The position numbers were made by a program, and so were the translations under genes. Of a DNA stretch of 64,000 bases, positions 57,191 through 64,000 are shown in pieces. The stretch's first letter is position 1. The number at the start of each line of letters is the position of its first letter. The notes beneath the pieces are model-generated. The model made no database searches and was not told the DNA's origin. It worked only from the letters and a program-made list of their open reading frames with translations. The stretch lies in NCBI GenBank assembly GCA_947455595.1, contig CANGOP010000012.1, forward strand, positions 32,294 to 96,293. The letters run 5' to 3'. The DNA is from Gammaproteobacteria bacterium. Its GTDB lineage: Bacteria; Pseudomonadota; Gammaproteobacteria; Steroidobacterales; Steroidobacteraceae.

Positions 57191-58377
57191 GTCGTTTGTG
57201 GGATAAGGGCGCGCCGCTTGATGCGCGCGTATTGCAGTACACCGCTGGCGAAGACCATGCGTTGGACGACCGATTGGTGGCGTATGACGTGCAAGGCTCC
57301 ATCGCCCATGCCATCGGTTTGAATGCTGCCGGGCTCTTGTCAGATGAAGACTTGGGCGCGCTGCGTCACGCGCTGAATGAGATCGCCGCTTCGCACGCCC
57401 GCGGCGACTGGCGGGTCACGTTAGAACAAGAGGACGGCCAGACCGCCATTGAGGGCCTGTTGACCGCCAAGGTCGGCGCGCTCGGTGGTCGTATTCACCT
57501 CGGTCGATCCCGCAACGATCAAGTCCTCACCGCATTGCGTTTGTATCTACGCGATGCGACCGAAGCCTTGCGCACTGGCGCCTGCACCGTTGCACAGGCC
57601 CTACAAGACCTGGGTGATCGGCACGCCGCAGTGATGCTGCCGGGCTATACGCATATGCAACAGGCGATGCCCTCCTCAGTCGTTCTATGGGCGCAGGGAT
57701 TTGCGGCCGAGATCCAGGACGACGCAGAGGGACTGCAAAGTACCCAGCGGCGAATCGGCAAGAGCCCGCTCGGCTCGGCCGCCGGCTACGGAACCCCAGG
57801 CCTGCCGATTGATCGAGATGTCGCTCGTCAGCACCTCGGCTTTCCCGTCGTTCACGAGCCGGTGACTGCGGTGCAATTGTCACGAGGGAAAGCTGAGTCG
57901 CAACTGCTGTTCGAAATCGCATTACTCATGACCGATCTGGGTCGACTCGCCTGTGATCTGCTGCTGTTTTACACACAGGAGTTTGCTTTTGTGTCCCTGC
58001 CAGGGGAGTTCACGACAGGCTCGTCGATCATGCCGCAGAAGCGTAATCCGGACGTCTTTGAACTCATTCGCGGCCGCAGCATGTCAGCGCAATCGTGCCT
58101 CATGGAAGCGCTAGGTATCTTTGCCAAACTCCCCTCAGGCTACCAGCGCGATCTACAATTACTCAAAGTGCCTCTGTTCCGTGGCATTGATCTTGCGCTC
58201 TCGACACTGGACATCCTGCCGGCGGCACTTGCGGGGGTACAGTTCCGCAGCGAGAATATCCGTATGGATGAATCGATCTATGCGGCGGAAAAAGCCAACC
58301 GATTGGTGGTGGCCGAGGGAATCCCCTTTCGTGAGGCCTACCGTCGGGTGGGCGCAGAACTCTTCGGATCCAAGTAA
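57187..58377 (+). CDS. argH: Argininosuccinate lyase
   Basis: The product has 396 residues, slightly short for the family (about 460). It splits argininosuccinate to arginine and fumarate. LGGRIHLGRSRNDQVLT (substrate site), GYTHMQQAMPSSVVLW with catalytic His, and the fumarase-superfamily signature GSSIMPQKRNPDVFEL with the mobile-loop Ser are present. It is the final gene of the arg operon, with a perfect hairpin just after the stop. Confidence 0.95.
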   Translation: MSRLWDKGAPLDARVLQYTAGEDHALDDRLVAYDVQGSIAHAIGLNAAGLLSDEDLGALRHALNEIAASHARGDWRVTLEQEDGQTAIEGLLTAKVGALGGRIHLGRSRNDQVLTALRLYLRDATEALRTGACTVAQALQDLGDRHAAVMLPGYTHMQQAMPSSVVLWAQGFAAEIQDDAEGLQSTQRRIGKSPLGSAAGYGTPGLPIDRDVARQHLGFPVVHEPVTAVQLSRGKAESQLLFEIALLMTDLGRLACDLLLFYTQEFAFVSLPGEFTTGSSIMPQKRNPDVFELIRGRSMSAQSCLMEALGIFAKLPSGYQRDLQLLKVPLFRGIDLALSTLDILPAALAGVQFRSENIRMDESIYAAEKANRLVVAEGIPFREAYRRVGAELFGSK

Positions 58378-58379
58378 GC

Positions 58380-58404
58380 GCGTCGCAGCCGGCGGCTGCG
58401 ACGC
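58380..58404. terminator. Bidirectional hairpin between argH and fghA
   Basis: GCGTCGCAGCC is inverted perfectly around GGC, 3 bases after the argH stop and 9 bases before the convergent fghA stop. There is no T-run on either side, so it may end transcription only partly. Confidence 0.55.
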
Positions 58405-58412
58405 TCATCCGA

Positions 58413-59261
58413 TCAGACGGGTGCGAGTGCTTGCGCGTGCCAACGCAAATGATCCTCGATAAACGAGGCAATGAAGTAGTAACTGTGGTCGTATCCGGCC
58501 TGCATGCGCAACATCACCGGCTGTCCGGCACTGGCGCAGGCATCCGCGAATAATTCCGAGCGCAATTGCTCGCCTAGGAACTTATCCGCCTCGCCCTGAT
58601 CGATGAAGACGAGCGGTGCACGCTTGCCTGATCGGACTAACGCACACGCGTCATAGTCAGCCCAGGCCGTAGCGTCCTCACCCAAGTAGCGTCCCAGCGC
58701 TTTACGGCCCCACGGGACTTCGCTGGGGGCGACGATCGGTGCGAAGGCCGATACCGACCGGAACACCGCTGGATTCTTCAAGGCGATAGTCAATGCCCCA
58801 TGGCCGCCCATGGAATGACCTGTAATGCCCTGCCGACTCATGTCGAGCGGAAAGTGCGCCGCGAGGATCTGTGGCAACTCCTGGGTGATGTAGGAATACA
58901 TCCGATAGTGGGTGGCCCAAGGCGCTTGCGTCGCATCCAGGTAAAAACCCGCACCGAGCCCGAAGTCATAGGCATTGTCTGGATCGCCCGGTACCGCCTC
59001 ACCGCGCGGACTGGTATCCGGAGAAATCAGCGCCATGCCCAATTCGGCCGCGACGCGCTGCGCGCCGGCTTTAACCACAAAATTCTCTTCGGTGCAGGTC
59101 AGACCAGACAGGAACCAGAGTACGGGTACGGGCCCGGACTGCGCCTGCGGCGGCAAATAGACCGCGAAGCGCATGGGAGTGCCCGTCTCCGCACTCTGGT
59201 GACGGTAAAAACCCTGCCGTCCGCCGAAGCACAACTGCTCCGATAAGGTTTCGATGGTCAT
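58413..59261 (-). CDS. fghA: S-formylglutathione hydrolase
   Basis: The 282-residue esterase D-type enzyme has FLSGLTCTEENF, SPDTSPRGEAVPGDP, nucleophile Ser in TGHSMGGHGAL, Asp near DQGEADKFL and His in AGYDHSYYFIASFI. It releases formate and glutathione, step two of glutathione-dependent formaldehyde oxidation. It lies 4 bases downstream of adhC on the same strand, an operon that performs both steps. Confidence 0.96.
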   Translation of the reverse strand: MTIETLSEQLCFGGRQGFYRHQSAETGTPMRFAVYLPPQAQSGPVPVLWFLSGLTCTEENFVVKAGAQRVAAELGMALISPDTSPRGEAVPGDPDNAYDFGLGAGFYLDATQAPWATHYRMYSYITQELPQILAAHFPLDMSRQGITGHSMGGHGALTIALKNPAVFRSVSAFAPIVAPSEVPWGRKALGRYLGEDATAWADYDACALVRSGKRAPLVFIDQGEADKFLGEQLRSELFADACASAGQPVMLRMQAGYDHSYYFIASFIEDHLRWHAQALAPV

Positions 59262-59265
59262 CGTC

Positions 59266-60375
59266 TTAGAACGTCACAACCGAGCGAATTGACTCGCCCG
59301 CATGCATGAGATCAAACGCATCGTTGATCTTTTCAATAGGCATGACGTGGGTGATCAACGGGTCGATTTCGATCTTGCCATCCATATACCAGTCCACAAT
59401 CTTCGGCACGTCCGTCCGACCGCGCGCACCACCAAAGGCCGTTCCCTTCCAAACGCGCCCGGTGACCAACTGGAACGGACGCGTGCTGATCTCCTGACCG
59501 GCACCGGCGACGCCGATGATGATCGACTCACCCCAACCACGGTGGCAGCACTCCAAGGCTTGCCGCATGAGATTGACGTTGCCGACACATTCGAAGGAAT
59601 AGTCCGCACCGCCATCGGTGAGCGCGACGAGATAGGGCACGAGGTCGCCCTCCACCTCTTTGGGGTTGACGAAATGGGTCATACCGAACTTTCTGGCCAA
59701 GGCCTCGCGCGCAGGATTCAGGTCAACACCGATAATCTTGTTGGCGCCGGCCAAGCGCGCGCCCTGAATCACGTTCAGGCCGATGCCGCCTAATCCAAAC
59801 ACCACGACGTTTGCGCCTGGCTCCACCTTGGCCGTATTGATCACAGCACCAATACCCGTGGTGACGCCACAGCCGATGTAGCAGACCTTCTCAAACGGGG
59901 CGTCCGGACGAATCTTCGCCACGGCAATTTCGGGCAACACCGTGTAGTTGGAGAACGTAGAGCAGCCCATGTAGTGATGCACCATTTCCCCGCCCAAGGA
60001 AAAGCGGCTAGTGCCGTCGGGCATCAGCCCCTTACCCTGCGTAGAGCGGATGGCCGTGCAGAGATTGGTCTTGTGCGAGGTGCAGCTCTTACATTCCCGG
60101 CACTCCGGGGTGTAAAGCGGAATGACGTGATCCCCAGGCTTCACGGATTTCACGCCCGGGCCCACTTCAACGACCACGCCGGCACCTTCATGCCCGAAAA
60201 TGGCAGGGAACAGACCCTCTGGGTCAGCGCCAGAGCGGGTGAATTCATCCGTGTGACAGACGCCAGAGGCGCGGATCTCAATCAGCACCTCACCGGCTTT
60301 AGGGCCTTCGAGATCGACTTCCAGAACTTCCAGCGGTTTGCCGGCGCCGAATGCAACGGCCGCACGAGTCTTCAT
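59266..60375 (-). CDS. adhC: S-(hydroxymethyl)glutathione dehydrogenase (class III alcohol dehydrogenase)
   Basis: The 369-residue zinc enzyme has GVCHTDEF (catalytic zinc Cys and His), GHEGAGVV, the structural zinc loop [15 protein letters not shown] and the NAD site [28 protein letters not shown] and [24 protein letters not shown] are class III features. It oxidises the formaldehyde-glutathione adduct to S-formylglutathione. ATG 60375 is chosen; the TTG at 60384 is not needed. A frmR-type regulator is not adjacent. Confidence 0.96.
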   Translation of the reverse strand: MKTRAAVAFGAGKPLEVLEVDLEGPKAGEVLIEIRASGVCHTDEFTRSGADPEGLFPAIFGHEGAGVVVEVGPGVKSVKPGDHVIPLYTPECRECKSCTSHKTNLCTAIRSTQGKGLMPDGTSRFSLGGEMVHHYMGCSTFSNYTVLPEIAVAKIRPDAPFEKVCYIGCGVTTGIGAVINTAKVEPGANVVVFGLGGIGLNVIQGARLAGANKIIGVDLNPAREALARKFGMTHFVNPKEVEGDLVPYLVALTDGGADYSFECVGNVNLMRQALECCHRGWGESIIIGVAGAGQEISTRPFQLVTGRVWKGTAFGGARGRTDVPKIVDWYMDGKIEIDPLITHVMPIEKINDAFDLMHAGESIRSVVTF

Positions 60376-60457
60376 GATGCGCAACTCCCCTCTCTGTCGT
60401 TGTCACGAGGCGACGTCGAGTCGCCGACTGTCAGTATCGCTGAGGCGGCTGACGGAG

Positions 60458-61099
60458 TCACTCTGCGTCCGGTTGAACTTCCGGCGCAGCACCGACGAAT
60501 GCCGGCAGTTCCCGCAGGGCCGCATCGATGGCCACCAGTGTTGGAAAAGACGAGAGGTCGGTCTGGAAGCGGCGGGCGTTGTACATCTGAGGCACCAGAC
60601 ACACATCCGCAAGCGTCACGGTATCGCCATACAGGCAACGACCCGACAGACTCTGCCGCAGCGCCATGGCCTCTAGCCCACGGAACCCCGTTGCGATCCA
60701 GTGGCGGTACCACGTCTCAACCCCAGCCGTATCCTGCCCCAACTGCGACCGCAGATATTGCAGTACGCGGAGGTTGTTCAGTGGGTGGATATCACAGGCG
60801 ATCGCCAACGCCGTTGCGCGCACCTGCGCCCGCTCTTGGGCGCTACTGGGCAGCAGAGGTGGCTCCGGATGGGTTTCGTCCAAGTACTCAATGATGGCCA
60901 GCGACTGGCCGAGCGCAAACTCCCCATCTTCCAAGAAGGGAACCAGACCGTGCGGGTTCAGCGTAGTGAACTCGGGCGCCGACTGCTCACCACGACCCAG
61001 ATGACGGGACAGCGAGTCATACGGCAAACCTTTCCAGCCCAACGCGATGCGCACGCGATAGGCGGCCGAACTGCGCCAAAATGTATGAAGCTTCATCAC
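60458..61099 (-). CDS. maiA: Maleylacetoacetate isomerase / zeta-class glutathione S-transferase
   Basis: The 213-residue protein has the zeta-class active-site motif SSAAYRVRIAL, an N-terminal thioredoxin-fold domain up to about residue 80 and the C-terminal helix motif ACDIHPLNNLRVLQYL, which mark MaiA. It isomerises maleylacetoacetate in tyrosine/homogentisate breakdown, or maleylpyruvate in gentisate breakdown. Neither pathway's other genes are in view. Start and the FAD-dehydrogenase stop overlap by 4 bases. Confidence 0.88.
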   Translation of the reverse strand: MMKLHTFWRSSAAYRVRIALGWKGLPYDSLSRHLGRGEQSAPEFTTLNPHGLVPFLEDGEFALGQSLAIIEYLDETHPEPPLLPSSAQERAQVRATALAIACDIHPLNNLRVLQYLRSQLGQDTAGVETWYRHWIATGFRGLEAMALRQSLSGRCLYGDTVTLADVCLVPQMYNARRFQTDLSSFPTLVAIDAALRELPAFVGAAPEVQPDAE

Positions 61100-62472
61100 A
61101 GCACTCGCCCCCGATTTAAAATGCCACGCGGATCCAAGCTCGACTTCAGCTGTTGCATGAGTGCACGCTCGGCCTCATTTCGGGAGGCCGGTAGCCAGTC
61201 GCGCTTGATCACACCAATGCCGTGTTCGGCGGAAACAGAGCCAAACCCCGTCAGTGGTGAGTAGACCGCATGATCCGAGCTTGGCGCATCGGATGGATTT
61301 TCAAGACTGGTGATGACATGCAAATTGCCATCGCCAAGGTGCCCAAAGACCCACACCGACCGATTGCTCAGAATGGGGGCAACGCGACGCTCGACCTCCG
61401 CCAAATAGTCAGCCATTTTTGAGATCGGCATCGATACGTCATAGGAAATTGGATTCTTCAGGGTGGGAATCAACTGACCGGCGGAATCGCGAACGATCCA
61501 AAGCCGTGAGGCTTCGGCTAACGAATTGGCAACCACCGCGTCTGCCGCGAGGCCGGCGTCCAGAACGTCGGCCAGCAAGGATTCCAAGCGCGCTAAATCC
61601 GCCTGCGGCTCCAGCGCTTCCATCTCGATCAAGGCGTAATGGCTATGCGGCTCGGCGAAGGGCCGCGGTCCCGGCGCGACAGCTTGAAAGGCGAATTCAT
61701 AGTAGTCCGACCACATGGTCTCAAAAGAGGAGAGTTGCCCACCTAAGCCGCGACGCATCGCACCCAACAGCGCCACGAGTGCGTCAAAGGAATCAACCGC
61801 CACAAAGGCCGTCAGTCGCTCGCGAGCGTCGGCGTGGAGGCGCAAGACGGCCCGCGTCACGATGCCTAAGGTGCCTTCGCTGCCGATAAACAAATGCTTG
61901 AGGTCATAACCTGCGTTGTTCTTTAACATCGCATTCAGCGACGAGACCACCGTGCCGTCCGCCAAGACAGCCTCAAGACCGAGCACCAGATCTCGGGCCA
62001 TCCCGTAGCGGATAACTCGATTTCCGCCGGCATTGGTCGAAATGTTCCCGCCTATCGTGCAGGACCCTCGCGCGCCAAGATCCAGCGGGAATTGCAGCCC
62101 CACCGCTGCCGCCGCGTCATGGACGACGGACAGGGGTGTACCCGCGCGCACCTGCATCGTCCCGGCGTCCGGATCAATCGCCTCAATGCCCGTCAGACGC
62201 TCTAATGAAATCGCGATCTCACCTTGGCGCGGCGTTGCACCGCCGGCGAGGCCCGTTAAGCCACCCTGCACGACAATGGGCTGGCCGGCCTCGTGGCACA
62301 GGCGCAGCACCGTCGAGACCTCTGACGTCGACGCAGGGCGCACCACCGCCATCGGTGGAAGCGGGTTACGCCCCGTCCAGTCACAATGATGGCGAACGCC
62401 GATGTCGTCCCCCACCAAAACCGTACCGGCAGGCAGTTGCTGGGTCAGGCTCTCCAGTAGCGTGGCATTCAT
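61096..62472 (-). CDS. FAD-linked 2-hydroxyacid dehydrogenase (D-lactate / D-2-hydroxyglutarate / GlcD type)
   Basis: The 458-residue protein has an N-terminal PCMH FAD domain (VVQGGLTGLAGGATP; LGARGSCTIGGNISTNAGGNRVIRYGM) and a C-terminal FAD-linked oxidase domain with GHLGDGNLHV and the active-site His in SAEHGIGVIKRDWL. It oxidises a D-2-hydroxyacid in the cytoplasm or at the membrane. Sequence alone does not tell lactate from glycolate or 2-hydroxyglutarate. It is the first gene of a pair with maiA and divergent from the M20 peptidase. Confidence 0.92.
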   Translation of the reverse strand: MNATLLESLTQQLPAGTVLVGDDIGVRHHCDWTGRNPLPPMAVVRPASTSEVSTVLRLCHEAGQPIVVQGGLTGLAGGATPRQGEIAISLERLTGIEAIDPDAGTMQVRAGTPLSVVHDAAAAVGLQFPLDLGARGSCTIGGNISTNAGGNRVIRYGMARDLVLGLEAVLADGTVVSSLNAMLKNNAGYDLKHLFIGSEGTLGIVTRAVLRLHADARERLTAFVAVDSFDALVALLGAMRRGLGGQLSSFETMWSDYYEFAFQAVAPGPRPFAEPHSHYALIEMEALEPQADLARLESLLADVLDAGLAADAVVANSLAEASRLWIVRDSAGQLIPTLKNPISYDVSMPISKMADYLAEVERRVAPILSNRSVWVFGHLGDGNLHVITSLENPSDAPSSDHAVYSPLTGFGSVSAEHGIGVIKRDWLPASRNEAERALMQQLKSSLDPRGILNRGRVL

Positions 62473-62575
62473 GACGATCCGTCAGCGGTTGGACAGGCCG
62501 AAGAGTGTACCGTCTGCGCGGTCTGTTCAACCTCGCTATAGTCAGCAACCTTCTTCTTCGACGGAGCACGACCTC

Positions 62576-63976
62576 ATGCGCCTACTCGCTGCCGCCCTTG
62601 CTGTCACTTTGCCGGCGATGGCGGCTCAACCCGTGGGACCTTCCTCGGAACCGGCACGGGCTGAAGCCCGAGAACTGCTCGCGTTCTCGGTCGGTCTGGA
62701 GACATCCATCGGGAAGGGTCAAGTTCCGGTGCTCGCCCAGTCGTTGGCCGACCGTTTTCGAAAAGCCGGTTTCCCGGATGCTGACATTCACGTCGTCCCG
62801 TACAAGGAAACGGCGTCGTTGGTTGTGCGATATCGCGGCAATGGCACCGGTGGGCGCCCCATCGGCTTCATGGCGCATATGGACGTCGTCGCGGCCAACC
62901 GGTCGGACTGGAAGCGGGACCCGTTCTCGCTGACGGAAGAAAACGGATACTTTTTCGGACGCGGCACACTCGACATCAAGAGTGAAATCGCGCTCATCAC
63001 GGCGACCATGTTGCGCCTGAAGCGGGAAGGCTTTGTTCCGACCCGGGACTTGGTGGTGATCTTCAGCGGCGATGAAGAGACGGCGCAGGAGACGATTGAA
63101 GATCTGGCGGTACACCATCGCGATCTGGTGGACGTCGAATTCGCGCTGAATGGCGATGGCGGCGGCGGCGCCTTAGACGACAAAACGGGTAAGCCAACGA
63201 GCTACTCCCTGCAAGGCGCCGAGAAATACTCTGTGGGCTTTGCCTTAACCGCCACCAATCCGGGAGGCCATAGTTCGAGGCCTCGCCCGGACAATGCCAT
63301 TTATGACCTCGCCACCGCGCTCAAAGCCATCCAAGGGTATGGCTTCCCGGTGAAATGGAACGACTGGACGCTCGCGGATCTCAAGGCGGCCAGCGAAACC
63401 GTGGGTGGCGAAACCGCCCAGTATCTGGCCCGCTTCGTGGCCAATCACGGTGACACCGGCGCGATTGATGCGCTGTCCCGCGATGGCGCTTATGTTGGAA
63501 AACTCCGCACAACCTGCGTCGCGACGATGCTGCAGGGCGGTCACGCGGAAAACGCCCTGCCCCAATCCGCGACAGCAACGATTAACTGTCGCGTGTTTCC
63601 GGGCACCAAACCCAGTGAAGTTCAGGAAACCTTGCAGCGTCTCGCTGGACCCTCCGTGAGCGTCACGCGCAAGTACGAACCGATAGAGTCAGATCCGTCG
63701 CCGCTACGACCGGACGTGCTCGCAGCGGTGGAAAAAGCCGCGGCAGTCTCGGTCGGGCAATCAGTCCGTGTCATTCCCGAGCAGGTGGCCTATGCCACGG
63801 ACGGATCCGTATTCCGTAATCATGGCATTCCGACCTACGGTACCGAGGCGATCTTTACCAAGGACAGCGAGGATTTCGCACACGGACTGGACGAACGCAT
63901 TCCGGTCGCGTCGTACTACCAAGGCCTCGTGTTTTGGGACTCGATGATCCACTCTCTGGCAAGCGCGAATCGCTAA
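62576..63976 (+). CDS. Secreted M20-family metallopeptidase
   Basis: The product has 466 residues from ATG 62576, which begins a signal peptide (MRLLAAALAVTLPAMAAQP); an in-frame start at 62402 would erase it and overlap the divergent gene. Metal ligands are seen in MAHMDVVA (His, Asp), GRGTLDIKSEIA (Asp), FSGDEETAQE (Glu pair) and EDFAHGLDER (His). The dimerisation domain starts near GGHSSRPRPDNAIYDL. It is a dipeptidase/carboxypeptidase-like enzyme acting outside the cytoplasm. Only 24 featureless bases follow to the window end. Confidence 0.93.
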   Translation: MRLLAAALAVTLPAMAAQPVGPSSEPARAEARELLAFSVGLETSIGKGQVPVLAQSLADRFRKAGFPDADIHVVPYKETASLVVRYRGNGTGGRPIGFMAHMDVVAANRSDWKRDPFSLTEENGYFFGRGTLDIKSEIALITATMLRLKREGFVPTRDLVVIFSGDEETAQETIEDLAVHHRDLVDVEFALNGDGGGGALDDKTGKPTSYSLQGAEKYSVGFALTATNPGGHSSRPRPDNAIYDLATALKAIQGYGFPVKWNDWTLADLKAASETVGGETAQYLARFVANHGDTGAIDALSRDGAYVGKLRTTCVATMLQGGHAENALPQSATATINCRVFPGTKPSEVQETLQRLAGPSVSVTRKYEPIESDPSPLRPDVLAAVEKAAAVSVGQSVRVIPEQVAYATDGSVFRNHGIPTYGTEAIFTKDSEDFAHGLDERIPVASYYQGLVFWDSMIHSLASANR

Positions 63977-64000
63977 CCAAGCAGCGCGACTGCCCGTCTC

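Noticed and set aside
60409..60425. GGCGAC-GTCGA-GTCGCC inverted repeat between maiA and adhC
   Set aside because: The arms are only 6 bases in G+C-rich DNA and there is no T-run or promoter overlap that I could defend; too weak to call an operator.

Overview
The window is one contiguous piece of a bacterial chromosome with a G+C content that looks close to 60 %. It is densely coded on both strands: no gap without a gene exceeds 300 bases. Gene content and order point to a gammaproteobacterium. The evidence is the ftsY-ftsE-ftsX-rpoH block, coaBC-dut next to pyrE, radC-rpmB-rpmG-mutM, rsmD-coaD, and a sigma-E-type promoter on rpoH. The arginine cluster uses an N-acylornithine carbamoyltransferase, as known from Xanthomonadaceae and Bacteroidetes. 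With a free-standing FlhC-like regulator and DUF4124 this suggests the Xanthomonadales/Nevskiales side of the class, but I cannot name a genus. I saw no insertion sequence, prophage, CRISPR array or rRNA operon; the only tRNA is tRNA-Gly(CCC).

Layout. 0-9 kb is an accessory and metabolic stretch: a truncated secreted protein, a LysR regulator coupled to a poly-gamma-glutamate hydrolase, a flavodoxin-like reductase, tRNA-Gly, a secreted S9 peptidase, an amino-acid permease divergent from a periplasmic chorismate mutase/PheC fusion, and a Tat-exported M24 peptidase lipoprotein. 9-26 kb is mostly housekeeping: PPK2, trmB, an ampG-like transporter, xth, pyrE, dut-coaBC, radC, rpmBG, mutM, ggt-coaD-rsmD, a large secreted lipase, and ftsYEX. 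26.3-27.3 kb holds rpoH, preceded by a perfect CIRCE operator that overlaps a sigma-E-like promoter. 27-46 kb holds a DUF962 membrane protein, a deacetylase-family protein, gabT, an oxidoreductase, gltBD, an RND efflux pair, a YheT-like hydrolase, a membrane-anchored receiver protein and an ABC-2 exporter. 46-50 kb holds an FlhC-like regulator, nudC, a TauE-type permease and an NRDE protein.

50.1-58.4 kb is a tight operon argR-argG-X-argC-argD-argF'-argB-argH headed by two ARG-box-like operators spaced 21 bp centre to centre. The carbamoyltransferase carries Ala at position 92 and Met at the position of the acetyl-binding lysine, which favours N-succinylornithine over N-acetylornithine. Gene X is an unusual P-loop protein translationally coupled to both neighbours. 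It is a candidate for a missing step, since no N-acylglutamate synthase or deacylase gene is visible. 58.4-64 kb holds the glutathione-dependent formaldehyde pair (fghA, adhC), a maleylacetoacetate isomerase-like GST, a FAD-linked 2-hydroxyacid dehydrogenase and a secreted M20 peptidase.

The best candidates for undescribed biology are the acyl-arginine operon with protein X, the double stress control of rpoH, the periplasmic chorismate mutase/PheC fusion, and the receiver protein fused to a membrane anchor.
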